Shown one piece after another: positions 21,598 to 30,325 of a DNA stretch of 56,776 nucleotides. Source of the DNA: Gammaproteobacteria bacterium (GTDB lineage Bacteria; Pseudomonadota; Gammaproteobacteria; JADZEE01); the NCBI GenBank assembly GCA_020850735.1, contig JADZEE010000125.1, positions 1-56,776 on the forward strand, given 5' to 3'. Positions within the stretch are counted from its first letter, which is position 1. Every line of letters begins with the position of its first letter. Both the position numbers and the translations under genes were made by a program. Below the pieces are notes generated by a model. The model was not told where the DNA came from, ran no database searches, and was given only the letters and a program-made list of their open reading frames with translations.

Positions 21598-23252
21598 GGT
21601 CGACTCGCCTGCGCCCCGCGGCGGCCTGCGCGCCCGGCGGCCGTCTAGCCGGTATCCGCGGCCTGCTGAGGGTGGGGCTGCTGGTGCTCGCCGCTGTCGC
21701 GGCGGCGACCGTGGCCGGGCAGGAGACGACGCCGGCGGCGACCGAGTCCGTCGCTGTGACCGGCCCCGCTGGCGGCAGCGCTGCGCCGCCGCTACAGCCA
21801 TCCCCGGCCGGGCCGGAACCGATGGCCGCACCGACGCCGGCGCCCGACGAGGATTTGCCGGATCCGGCAGCGGCGCCAGCGGCGGCGGCCGGCGAGGCCG
21901 ACCCGGACGTCGCCAGCCTGTCGGCCATCGAGGCGGTGTCCGGCGAAACGGCCGGAAACAACACCGGGCCGCCGCTGTTCGAGGTGCTGTGTCCCGATCT
22001 GGCGGTCGAGAGCATGGCCGAGATCGCGCCCTGTCCAGCACCGGACCCGGGTGCCGGCGGGGACACCGATGTCAGTGCGGTGCCATCGCCGCCGGCTGGC
22101 GCTGCGGCAACGCCGGCGACGCAGGCCATCGCTGCGCCCGCCGTCCCCAACCCGGATCCCGTTGCCGCGGAGCCGTTCGAGCTGTTCGGCAAGACGGTCG
22201 CCCCCGGCACCCGGGCCCAGCTCGGCTGGAGCGCCGGACAGTCCTTCGCCGGCCGCGCTCTCAACACCCCGGTGCTCGTGGTCCATGGTCACCGGCGCGG
22301 GCCGGTCCTGTGTCTGACGGCGGCCATTCACGGCGACGAGCTCAACGGGGTGGAAATCGTGCGGCGGGTGACGAGCGCCGTGGACCCCGATGCGCTCAAC
22401 GGCACGATCATGGGCGTGCCGATCGTCAATCTGCTCGGTCTCACCCGCGGTTCGCGCTACCTGCCCGACCGGCGCGATCTCAATCGCTACTTTCCGGGCA
22501 ATCCGCGCGGCAGCGCGGCCTCGCGCATCGCCTACCTGTTTTTCGAACAGCTGGTGAAAAAGTGCGATTACCTGGTCGATTTCCATACCGGGTCGTTCAT
22601 GCGTGCCAACCTGCCGCAGTTGCGGGCCGATTTGCGTAATGACGACGTGCTCGCGTTCACCAAGTACTTCGGCGCAACCGCCGTCCTGCATCACCGCGGC
22701 GGGCGCGGCACGCTGCGCCGTGCCGCCAGCGACGCCGGCATTCCGGCGATCACCTTCGAACTGGGCGAGCCCAACACGCTGCAGCTCGAACACGTGGAGT
22801 TCGGTGTCGACGCAATCGATACGCTGCTCGACAAGCTCGGCATGAGCACCCGCTTCCGGCTCTGGTCGGAGCCGCAACCGGTGTATTACGCCTCGGTGTG
22901 GGTCCGCGCCGAGCGCGGTGGCATCCTCATCAGCTCGACACGCCTGGGCGCACGCATTGCCGAGGGCGAGCTCATCGGCGCGATCGTCAATCCGCTCACC
23001 AACGACCGCGTCGACATCGTTTCGCCGATGCAGGGACGGGTGCTCGGTATGGCGCTCAATCAGTTCGTCCTGCCCGGGTTTGCCGCCTACCACATCGGCA
23101 TCGCCACCGAGGGTCAGGCGGCGGTGCGCGACTCCGCAGAGGACATCGGCGCCGACACCGAGCAGGATCCCGAGGCGATGGATGCCGATACCGAGGATGA
23201 CACTGACTTCGGTGCCGAACCGAGCCTCGATCCGGATCCCGACCAGGATTGA
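21594..23252 (+). CDS. AstE/AspA-like zinc hydrolase with long disordered N-region
   Basis: 552 residues from a GTG that overlaps the previous TGA (GTGA). A hydrophobic segment (LLRVGLLVLAAVAAATVAG) suggests export. About 140 residues of Pro/Ala/Gly-rich low-complexity sequence follow. The catalytic part has LTAAIHGDELNGVEI (zinc His and Glu) and CDYLVDFHTGSF (third zinc His), plus ITFELGEPN, the general-acid Glu region of succinylglutamate desuccinylase / aspartoacylase enzymes (M14 fold). The tail is very acidic. These enzymes cleave N-acyl amino acids or related amides; an envelope location is unusual for classic AstE. Confidence 0.82.
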   Translation: MRSTRLRPAAACAPGGRLAGIRGLLRVGLLVLAAVAAATVAGQETTPAATESVAVTGPAGGSAAPPLQPSPAGPEPMAAPTPAPDEDLPDPAAAPAAAAGEADPDVASLSAIEAVSGETAGNNTGPPLFEVLCPDLAVESMAEIAPCPAPDPGAGGDTDVSAVPSPPAGAAATPATQAIAAPAVPNPDPVAAEPFELFGKTVAPGTRAQLGWSAGQSFAGRALNTPVLVVHGHRRGPVLCLTAAIHGDELNGVEIVRRVTSAVDPDALNGTIMGVPIVNLLGLTRGSRYLPDRRDLNRYFPGNPRGSAASRIAYLFFEQLVKKCDYLVDFHTGSFMRANLPQLRADLRNDDVLAFTKYFGATAVLHHRGGRGTLRRAASDAGIPAITFELGEPNTLQLEHVEFGVDAIDTLLDKLGMSTRFRLWSEPQPVYYASVWVRAERGGILISSTRLGARIAEGELIGAIVNPLTNDRVDIVSPMQGRVLGMALNQFVLPGFAAYHIGIATEGQAAVRDSAEDIGADTEQDPEAMDADTEDDTDFGAEPSLDPDPDQD

Positions 23253-23275
23253 GAACCGGGGTCAGAGTCGCACGT

Positions 23276-23947
23276 TCAGGCGTATCGGCTCACCATGCTG
23301 GCTCCCCACGCGGGGGTGAGCAAGGGATCATGAGGCGCCAGGGACAATGCGCGCGGGCTGCGCAGCGTGAGATCGGCGACCGGGGAGAACAAGATCAGGC
23401 CCGCAGGCAGCGCCGCGCCTTCGTCACGCAGGCTCTGCGCCAGCATCAATGCCAGCCAGCCGCCCGCGGAGTCCCCGGCAATCAGCATCCGTCGCGGCGC
23501 ACGACCGGCGGTGATCAGTGCGTCCCAGACACGTCGTGCGTCCCCGAGGGCGGCCGGATGCGGGTGCTCGGGCGCGAGACGGTAGTCGATGGCGACGAGC
23601 TCGGCGCCACTCGCTGCGGCCAGCCAGCCACACAGCGCGCGGTGGGTGAGCGGTGAGCACAGGCAGAAGCCGCCGCCGTGCAGGTACAGCACGGTCGGTC
23701 CGGTCGCGCCGGTGCAGGTGACGGCCTCGGCGGCGACGCCGGCGAGCTGGACCTGCCGCACCCGGGCGCCCGGTGGCAGGATGCGTACGGCGCTCATCCG
23801 GGTCAGAAACCGCCGTCGTGTCTCGACCGGTACCGCGGCGTTCAGGCGTGGCCGATGAGGTGTTTCACCAGCGCGCGCCAGCCGGTAGTGGATGCCGAGC
23901 TCGGTGGTGATGATCTCGCAGTCGGGACAGGCGCCTCGCTCGCTCAC
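23276..23947 (-). CDS. alpha/beta hydrolase (HSL-type esterase), apparently truncated at the C-terminus
   Basis: About 223 residues. The oxyanion motif YLHGGGFCLCS and the nucleophile elbow IAGDSAGGWLAL are those of hormone-sensitive-lipase-type esterases. The frame stops right after HDPLLTPAWGASMVSRYA. Family members normally have 70-90 more residues there, holding the catalytic Asp and His. No continuation exists in any frame, since the next gene on the other strand ends 23 bases away. The product is therefore probably inactive, and this may be a pseudogene. The start is uncertain; GTG 23947 (SERGACPDCEII) follows the preceding gene's stop. Confidence 0.7.
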   Translation of the reverse strand: MSERGACPDCEIITTELGIHYRLARAGETPHRPRLNAAVPVETRRRFLTRMSAVRILPPGARVRQVQLAGVAAEAVTCTGATGPTVLYLHGGGFCLCSPLTHRALCGWLAAASGAELVAIDYRLAPEHPHPAALGDARRVWDALITAGRAPRRMLIAGDSAGGWLALMLAQSLRDEGAALPAGLILFSPVADLTLRSPRALSLAPHDPLLTPAWGASMVSRYA

Positions 23948-24020
23948 GTTCAAGGGCGATGACACCGTCGGCTGCGCACGCGCACGGTGCGCGCGTAAGT
24001 GCGACGCCGGCGGAACCGCC

Positions 24021-24869
24021 TCACGGCGCAGGATCGCGCCCGGCCAGCAGCCGGCGTGCGGCCGCCAGCACGAGCCAAAGGAAAGCGAGCGGCACGAGCA
24101 TGGTCTGCACCACGAACACCACGATGAGGTCGATGGCCCGGGCGGAGAGATCGGCGGCGGCCTGCCTGAGCGCGTCGATGCGCCCGCGCACGTCCACGGC
24201 GTCGGCGGCCGCCGCGTAGGCGCGTTTCGCATTCTCGATCAGCGACAGCTCGCCCTCGTCCCGCTGCACCACGGTGGCAGCAGCGTTCAGGGCGCTGATG
24301 GTCGCGGTGGTACGCTCGAGCTGCGCGCGCGAGGCGTCGTAGCGCGGCGCGAGAAAGGCCTGGTAGAGGGCGTCGCTGCCGATGGCCATGACCGGTACGG
24401 CGAAGCGCAGCAGCACGAGCAGTGCCGACAGCCGCAGGATCACCCGGCCGGCGGCAGTGCCGCGCATGCCGGGCCACCACAGCACGACGAGGCCGGCGAG
24501 CAGTGCGCCGCAGCCGACCAGTCGCATGGTCGGTGCCGCAGTCACGTCGAGCAGCACCCGCTGCACGCCGATGGAGGTGCCGCTGACGAGCACGACCCAT
24601 GAAAAGCGCTCGACGAGATCGTTGATCGGATCGAGGATTTCGCCGGGTGTCAGCGTGACACCGACGCCAGCCGGTTCCAGCGACACCTCGGTGCCCTGGG
24701 CCACGGAAATCACGCCGTTCAGGACGCGAACGACGGCGTAGGTCGCCAGCGCGCGCTTCAGCCCCGCTTCCGTATAGTCGCGGCCCAGCGTGTCCAGCGG
24801 TCCCAGCCAGGCCGCCGCGGCGAGGATCGGCGCGGCAACCGTGAGCAGCAAGCGGGCGATCAAGCTCAC
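24021..24869 (-). CDS. membrane protein of unknown function
   Basis: About 282 residues from a GTG (VSLIARLL); an ATG at 24929 is the alternative. There is one helix near the N-terminus (LLLTVAAPILAAAAWLGPL), a pair in the middle (LVGCGALLAGLVVLWWPG and VILRLSALLVLLRFAVPVMAIG), and one at the C-terminus (LIVVFVVQTMLVPLAFLWLVLAAARRLL). Between the third and fourth helix lies an amphipathic, probably coiled-coil region of about 80 residues. The family is not one I recognise. The esterase remnant follows on the same strand. Confidence 0.65.
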   Translation of the reverse strand: MSLIARLLLTVAAPILAAAAWLGPLDTLGRDYTEAGLKRALATYAVVRVLNGVISVAQGTEVSLEPAGVGVTLTPGEILDPINDLVERFSWVVLVSGTSIGVQRVLLDVTAAPTMRLVGCGALLAGLVVLWWPGMRGTAAGRVILRLSALLVLLRFAVPVMAIGSDALYQAFLAPRYDASRAQLERTTATISALNAAATVVQRDEGELSLIENAKRAYAAAADAVDVRGRIDALRQAAADLSARAIDLIVVFVVQTMLVPLAFLWLVLAAARRLLAGRDPAP

Positions 24870-25118
24870 CGGTGGCCCGCACCGGGCGTCGCCAGGGCCG
24901 GGCGTCGGAACGTCGTGAGGGCAACGCATTGCGTGCTCGGCATGAGGACTCCCTGACAGCGCCGGCAGTGATGGCGGGATGCCCGGGAACCCGGGCTGCA
25001 TCCGTTAGCGGGCATGATAGACGCGTCGGGCCGCGCGCGCTCGCTGCGATCGGGAACCCGTGCGCACGCAGCCACGTGCGCCAGGCAGGCAAAGGGCGGG
25101 GAGGGTCTGCGGGCGAGA

Positions 25119-25934
25119 CTAGCCGCGCGCGCGCCGTTGCCGCAGTCTGCGCTGCGCCGCGACGGCGATCAGGGCGGCAGCGAACAGCGCCAGCGGCGCC
25201 GGCTCCGGCACCGCCGGTGGTTGCACCAGGCGCAGCGAGGTGTCGATGCGGAAGGTCGATGCGCTGGTGTGGCGTTCGGCGAAGAACAGGTCGAGGTCGT
25301 AGGTGCCCCCCGGCGCAATGCCGAGCGCGGTCTGCAGGGCGGCGCCGGAGAGATCGATCGAGCCGGTCAGCGCGCCGTGCACGCCGCCGAGATCGATGGC
25401 CAGCGTACCGTTGATGAACACCCACAGATCGTCGTCGCCGGTGAAGGTGAAGACCTCGTCGCCGATCAGGGTGAACTCGGTGTGCAGCTCGTAGGTGAAA
25501 TGGTAGTTGTGACTACGTCCCTGGTCGCCGAACAGCGCGCCGTCGATGGGGAAGAAAGTACCGTCGGTGAAGGTATACACGTCCGGATCGGGCGTGATGG
25601 TGTTGTCCAGCACGATGGCGAATGGCGTCGCCGTATTGACGCCAGGCGTGGTCCGGTACCATTGATCGAATGCGACCTTGCCGTGGGTGGTCGAGCTCGG
25701 CAGGCCGTCCTTGGCGTATACCGGCTTGCCGTCCACGCCCAGGGCCGCCTCGACGATGCCCGTTTCAGTTGCGATGCCGTCCTCGAAATCCGGATGGGCA
25801 GTACAAGTCGCGGCGATCGCGGGCGCGCAGAAATCGCGCACGACCCCGGTCAGGGTGATCGTCGCCGCCAGCGCGTCGGCGCCGGCAAGGATCGGGGCGA
25901 GCAGCGCGGCGAGCACGACAGATCTGCGGGTCAT
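25119..25934 (-). CDS. exported fibro-slime-domain protein with PEP-CTERM anchor
   Basis: 271 residues. A signal peptide ([23 protein letters not shown]) leads into a domain matching the fibro-slime / PA14-like pattern: [22 protein letters not shown], then [27 protein letters not shown] and [20 protein letters not shown]. The end is a PEP-CTERM sorting signal: [19 protein letters not shown] followed by an Arg-rich tail ([11 protein letters not shown]). PEP-CTERM proteins are processed by exosortase and go to the cell surface or matrix. A GGAG site lies nine bases before the ATG. A sigma-54-type promoter sits about 46 bases upstream. Confidence 0.9.
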   Translation of the reverse strand: MTRRSVVLAALLAPILAGADALAATITLTGVVRDFCAPAIAATCTAHPDFEDGIATETGIVEAALGVDGKPVYAKDGLPSSTTHGKVAFDQWYRTTPGVNTATPFAIVLDNTITPDPDVYTFTDGTFFPIDGALFGDQGRSHNYHFTYELHTEFTLIGDEVFTFTGDDDLWVFINGTLAIDLGGVHGALTGSIDLSGAALQTALGIAPGGTYDLDLFFAERHTSASTFRIDTSLRLVQPPAVPEPAPLALFAAALIAVAAQRRLRQRRARG

Positions 25935-26563
25935 GGCGATTCTCCAGAGTCGGGTCGATGCATTGCTGTGGTGATCCCGAGCAAGAGCCGAGCCAGCAAG
26001 AATTGAACCACATATTCAATTAGTTACGGAGCCATCGCGGACCGGCATGTCAATTGCGTTGACGATGAGCGACCCCTATCGGATCCAGACCGGTGTGGGT
26101 GCTCGAAACAATAATCCAGCCTGATCAAGGGGTTGATTCCATAGCTCAGTCCGAAACGGCAGGCCTGGCGGCCGTCAAGGAATTTGACACGCCGGGCCGG
26201 GCGTTCGCCCGTGATTGGCGCGCCGGTGAGGTTCCCGGGCCGGCTGGCGACATCGTCGCGCCCGGTCCGCGCCGGACGTGTGCAGGCGACCGGCGCCCAT
26301 ACCGTGACTTTGGCCGACGTGAGCCTGCCCGCGCGCGGCGGCCCGCGGGCGTCCCGGGCAGTGGACGGGGTGATCGCCGCCGATGGTCATCTGCATTCGG
26401 CCGCGGATCCCGACCCGGCTCGAACGCTGATGTACGGGGCGCTGGTGAGCTGCCACTATGGCTGCGTGTCTGATCCCGGAACACTGATGCTCCGGCGGGC
26501 CCCGAGCGGGCAGGACGGCCGGCCCGGGTCGAGCGCACACGACGGGTGCTGCGTGCGGGCGTC
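25935..26563. other. intergenic region with the sigma-54 promoter; no firm gene
   Basis: This 629-base region between the PEP-CTERM gene (minus) and the acetyltransferase (plus) is AT-richer than its surroundings from about 25990 to 26165. It holds the sigma-54 promoter and an inverted repeat. From 26165 onward several frames are open on the plus strand, but none shows recognisable protein character. Confidence 0.5.
25980..25995 (-). promoter_or_regulatory. sigma-54 (RpoN) -24/-12 promoter
   Basis: On the minus strand this reads TGGCTCGGCTCTTGCT. It matches the RpoN consensus TGGCAC-N5-TTGCW at all but one core position, with the correct spacing. Transcription would begin near 25970, leaving a leader of about 36 nt before the PEP-CTERM gene. 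A short inverted repeat (ATTGAA/TTCAAT, 26002-26020) lies just upstream. Confidence 0.7.
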
Positions 26564-27145
26564 ATGAAATCGCGGCGCGTGCACGCGGACGAGATCATCA
26601 CGCGGCGACTGCGCCTGCGGCTGATGGACGCGCGCGTGCTCGCGGCCTCGCTCGACGGCGACGCCGCGCGCGTGACTACGTTGCTCGAAATGCGGGTGCC
26701 CGCCGACTGGCTCACGGAGACGGCGGTGATCGCCAAGCGCCTCGGCGACTGGCACGCCGACGCGCGCTGTCGTCCGTTTTCGCTGCGCGCCATCGGTGTG
26801 ACGGCGAACGCCGGGATGGTCGGGCACATCGGCTTTCACTCCTGTCCCGATCCGGCTTACCTGCGCGAACACGTCGCCGGCGGGATCGAGCTCGGCTATA
26901 CCGTTTATCCGCTTCACCGGCGCCGCGGCTACGCCGAGGAGGCGGTCCGCGCCCTCCTGGCATGGGCGAGCAGGCATCACGGCGTGCGCCGGTTCGCCGT
27001 CTCGGTAGCGCCCGGCAACGCCGCCTCGCAGGCGCTCGCGCGCAAGCTCGGGTTCGTACGCGTGGGTTCGAACGTCGACCTCGCCGACGGGATGCAGGAC
27101 GTGCTGGTGCTGGATCTGGATCCGGGGGTGCAGGCGCGCGCGTGA
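26564..27145 (+). CDS. GNAT family N-acetyltransferase
   Basis: 193 residues. The N-terminal ITRRLRLRLMD strand and IELGYTVYPLHRRRGYAEEAVRALLAWA give the GNAT fold with the acetyl-CoA pyrophosphate loop (RRRGYA). The later SVAPGNAASQALARKLGFVRVG is the typical motif B region of RimJ/RimL-like enzymes that acetylate amines, such as protein N-termini or small molecules. ATG 26564 gives the expected N-terminus; a GTG six codons upstream is also open. The substrate is unknown. Confidence 0.85.
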   Translation: MKSRRVHADEIITRRLRLRLMDARVLAASLDGDAARVTTLLEMRVPADWLTETAVIAKRLGDWHADARCRPFSLRAIGVTANAGMVGHIGFHSCPDPAYLREHVAGGIELGYTVYPLHRRRGYAEEAVRALLAWASRHHGVRRFAVSVAPGNAASQALARKLGFVRVGSNVDLADGMQDVLVLDLDPGVQARA

Positions 27146-27249
27146 CCGGCCAGCTCCATCCGTGACCTCGATCCAGGGCCGCCGCGCTACAATGCCACCG
27201 TGTGCGCGCGACCTGTCGGCGCGTTGCCGTTCGCAATGAAGGGGAACCC

Positions 27250-29355
27250 ATGAGATCCAGATTGAGCGCCGGCCCGAGCCTGTGCCGGCCGCTGGTACTG
27301 ATCATCGCGGTGCTGGCGGCGCCGGCCTGCGTTGCGGGTGCTTCGTCGCCGCCTGCCGTCGCGGCAGTGGATGCCGCACGTGCCGCCGACGCGGGACAGG
27401 AGCCGGGCAACTGGCTGCTGCACGGTCGAACCTACGACGAGCAGCGCTACTCCCCGCTGTCGCAAATCGATCGCGGCAACGTCGCCCGTCTCGGTCTCGG
27501 CTGGGAATACCGTCTCGATTCCTTGCGCGGTATCGAAGCGACGCCGATCGTAGTCGACGGCGTCATGTACACGACCGGAACCTGGTCGCGCGTTTACGCG
27601 CTCGACGCCGCGAGCGGAGCGCTGCTGTGGCAATACGATCCGCACGTGCCGCGCAAGTGGGGGCGCAAGCTGTGCTGCGACATCGTCAACCGCGGCGTCG
27701 CCGTGTGGGCGGGCAGGATCTACGTCGGGACCCTCGACGGCCGCCTCGTCGCGATCGACGCCGCGACCGGGGAGCGTGCCTGGGAAGTCGACACCCTCGT
27801 CGATCGCAGCCTGCCGTATTCGATCACCGGCGCGCCGCGGATCGTCAAGGGTCGGGTCGTGATCGGAAACGGCGGTGCGGAGTACGGCGTGCGGGGTTAC
27901 GTGAGCGCCTACGACGCGACCACCGGCGAGTGGGCCTGGCGCTTTTTCACCGTGCCCGGCGCGCCCGGCGCGCCGCTCGAGTCCGTGGAGCTGGAAAAGG
28001 CGCAAGCGACCTGGGATCCGCGGCGCGATCCGGCCAACGGCGGGGGCGGCACCGTGTGGGACTCGCTCGCCTACGATCCCGCGCTCGATCTGCTCTATGT
28101 CGGAACCGGTAACGGCGGCCCGTGGGCGCGGCACAAACGCAGCCCCGCCGGTGGCGACAACCTCTATCTCGCTTCCATCGTCGCACTCGATCCGGACAGC
28201 GGCCGGATGGTGTGGTACTACCAGACGACGCCGGGGGACAACTGGGACTTCACCGCCACCCAGCACATGATCCTCGCCGATATCGAGATCGGCGGTGAGA
28301 TCCGCAAGGTGCTCATGCAGGCGCCCAAGAACGGATTTTTCTACGTCCTCGATCGCACCGATGGCACGCTGATCTCGGCCGAGAAGTTCGTCTACGTGAA
28401 CTGGGCGAGTCGTGTCGACGCGGTCACCGGACGACCGCTGGAGACCGGGCTCGGCGACTACAAGGACCAGGCCCGCTACGTTTTTCCCTCGCCCGCCGGT
28501 GCGCACGACTGGCAGCCGATGTCGTTCAGCCCGCGCACGGGCCTGGTGTACATCCCCGCGCGCGAAATCGGCTGGGTGTTCAACGACGGTGATGATTACT
28601 GGTTCACCTACGGCGTCCGGGATCTGCAGCCGCTCATCGGCGAACAGCCCGTCCCCGCGACGGCCGGCTACGTCAAAGCCTGGGATCCGGTCGCGCAGCG
28701 TCCCGTCTGGGAGATGCGTCTGCCCAACGTCTGGAACGGCGGTACGCTCGCAACGGCGGGCGATCTGGTGTTCTTCGGTACGGCCACCGGCCAGTTGTAC
28801 GCGGTCGACGCGGCGAGCGGGCGGATCCTGAAGACGATCGAAATCGGCACCGGCATCATCGCCGCGCCGGTGAGCTACCTCGCCGGCGGCAAACAATACG
28901 TTGCGGTCATGGCCGGGTGGGGTGGACCCGCCTTCAACACCATGCAGGGCGACGAGGCCGCGCTGCGCTATCTGAACACCGGTCGGGCGCTGGCGTTCAG
29001 GCTGGACGGGGGCGAGGTACCGTTACCGCCGCCGGTTCCGCCGCGCGGGGAATTCCCGGAGCCGCCCGTGCTCGAGGCGACGTCCGAGCAGGTCGAACGC
29101 GGGCGCAAGCTGTACGTGGGCCATTGCGGTGCCTGTCACGGCATGTACGGCAGCACACCGCTGCTGCCCGATCTGCGCCGCCTCACGCCGGCCAAGCACG
29201 CATTGTTCGAAGCTATCGTCTACGCCGGCATGCTCGAGGGCAACGGCATGGCGGGATTCTCCGATCTGCTCAGCCGCGACGACGTGCGGGCGGTACATGC
29301 CTACGTCGTGCAACTCCAACGTGAGGCCCGTGCGCAGCGGGCCGGGGCCGACTGA
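27250..29355 (+). CDS. PQQ-dependent quinohaemoprotein alcohol dehydrogenase (type II)
   Basis: 701 residues. A signal peptide (LVLIIAVLAAPACVAG) precedes an eight-bladed propeller with repeated W-motifs (GALLWQYDP, GERAWEV, GRMVWYY). KLCCDIVNRG carries the vicinal Cys pair typical of PQQ alcohol dehydrogenases. The catalytic Asp333 is in GDNWDFT. Its +2 residue is Thr, so the site looks calcium-type rather than lanthanide-type. A C-terminal cytochrome c domain has CGACH. It oxidises alcohols in the periplasm and passes electrons through its own haem. AAGGGGAACCC precedes the ATG; TACAAT at 27188-27193 is a likely -10. Confidence 0.93.
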   Translation: MRSRLSAGPSLCRPLVLIIAVLAAPACVAGASSPPAVAAVDAARAADAGQEPGNWLLHGRTYDEQRYSPLSQIDRGNVARLGLGWEYRLDSLRGIEATPIVVDGVMYTTGTWSRVYALDAASGALLWQYDPHVPRKWGRKLCCDIVNRGVAVWAGRIYVGTLDGRLVAIDAATGERAWEVDTLVDRSLPYSITGAPRIVKGRVVIGNGGAEYGVRGYVSAYDATTGEWAWRFFTVPGAPGAPLESVELEKAQATWDPRRDPANGGGGTVWDSLAYDPALDLLYVGTGNGGPWARHKRSPAGGDNLYLASIVALDPDSGRMVWYYQTTPGDNWDFTATQHMILADIEIGGEIRKVLMQAPKNGFFYVLDRTDGTLISAEKFVYVNWASRVDAVTGRPLETGLGDYKDQARYVFPSPAGAHDWQPMSFSPRTGLVYIPAREIGWVFNDGDDYWFTYGVRDLQPLIGEQPVPATAGYVKAWDPVAQRPVWEMRLPNVWNGGTLATAGDLVFFGTATGQLYAVDAASGRILKTIEIGTGIIAAPVSYLAGGKQYVAVMAGWGGPAFNTMQGDEAALRYLNTGRALAFRLDGGEVPLPPPVPPRGEFPEPPVLEATSEQVERGRKLYVGHCGACHGMYGSTPLLPDLRRLTPAKHALFEAIVYAGMLEGNGMAGFSDLLSRDDVRAVHAYVVQLQREARAQRAGAD

Positions 29356-29531
29356 CGGGTCGACGCCGGCAGCCGTTGCGACTGCGTGCGGGTGGTGGCG
29401 GAGCGCCGGGGCGTGGTCGCGCGTGCGCGCGATGGCCGATCCCGGGTCGGCGCGTGCGAGTCGACGCGAGCACCCGAGCACTACGGATGGCTGAAACCGA
29501 TTACGCCCCCGGCGCCCGACGCACTGCCGGT

Positions 29532-30200
29532 CTAACGGCTGCGGCGGCGCGGCGCCTGGGGCGCGCTGACCATACGCAGCGCCATGGCGGAGACGTGCTC
29601 GGCAATCTCGTCGGGGGTCAAACGACCTTCGGGCCGGTACCAGGTGTAGATCCAGTTGATCATCCCCTGGATGAACAGCACCGTGAGCTTAGGATCCGGA
29701 ACGGAAAAATCGCCGGCGTCGATTCCCCGCTCGATGACCCGTGTCAGCTGCGCGTCGTGCCCCTGCTTCATGGTGTGCATGTAGCGCTTCTCATTTTCCG
29801 GCATCACTTTCTGTTCACGCCAGAACATCGCGATACTAGTGCGGATCTCGATCACGAGCTTTACCGTTCTGCGGCACAGCTCGCGTAACACATCCGCCGG
29901 CTTTCCGTTTTCGATGTCGATGCCGTCGAATACGTCGGCGTTGCGCTGCATCGTGCGCTCGACCAGGACATGGAGGATGTCCTGCTTGTTGTGAAAGTGG
30001 TAGTAGATGAATGGCTTGGTGACCGACAATTCCGCGGCGATGGCATCCACCGTCGTCGACTTGTACCCGCGCACGTAGAACAGCCTCTCGGCGACCTCGA
30101 GGATCTGTTCGCGCTTGAACTCGAACAGCCGGTTACGAATGCTGTTCTGGTCACCTTTCCTGCGTTCGTCGATGCGCTTGGCCTTGTCTTTGCGCGGCAT
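29532..30200 (-). CDS. TetR family transcriptional regulator
   Basis: 222 residues. A basic N-terminus precedes the TetR helix-turn-helix: ILEVAERLFYVRGYKSTTVDAIAAELSVTKPFIYYHFHNKQDIL. A helical ligand-binding domain follows. Members near fatty-acid or steroid genes usually sense an acyl-CoA or a substrate. It stands at the left edge of the catabolic island and is the only transcription factor seen in it. It is therefore the best candidate for the protein that binds the shared 17-bp operators found at 31.2, 42.5, 43.5 and 52.8 kb. No copy of that operator is visible before its own start. Confidence 0.92.
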   Translation of the reverse strand: MPRKDKAKRIDERRKGDQNSIRNRLFEFKREQILEVAERLFYVRGYKSTTVDAIAAELSVTKPFIYYHFHNKQDILHVLVERTMQRNADVFDGIDIENGKPADVLRELCRRTVKLVIEIRTSIAMFWREQKVMPENEKRYMHTMKQGHDAQLTRVIERGIDAGDFSVPDPKLTVLFIQGMINWIYTWYRPEGRLTPDEIAEHVSAMALRMVSAPQAPRRRSR

Positions 30201-30325
30201 CCGCCAGACCCCCGAGCGACGCCGGTTCGGCGCGCATAATCAATCCCATTGTACCGCGGTCGCGTGTCGATACCCTGCGGGCTGCTGCCGGCACCGCAGG
30301 GGTGCTGTCCGCCGCGTTGCGCATT

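Noticed and set aside
26184..26567. 127-codon open frame upstream of the acetyltransferase
   Set aside because: There is no RBS, no recognisable motif and an Arg/Gly/Pro-rich composition typical of chance frames; it also overlaps the acetyltransferase start.
28231..28260. Lanthanide-dependent (XoxF/PedH-type) alcohol dehydrogenase
   Set aside because: The residue two after catalytic Asp333 is Thr (DFT), not the second Asp of the lanthanide motif, so the site looks calcium-type.
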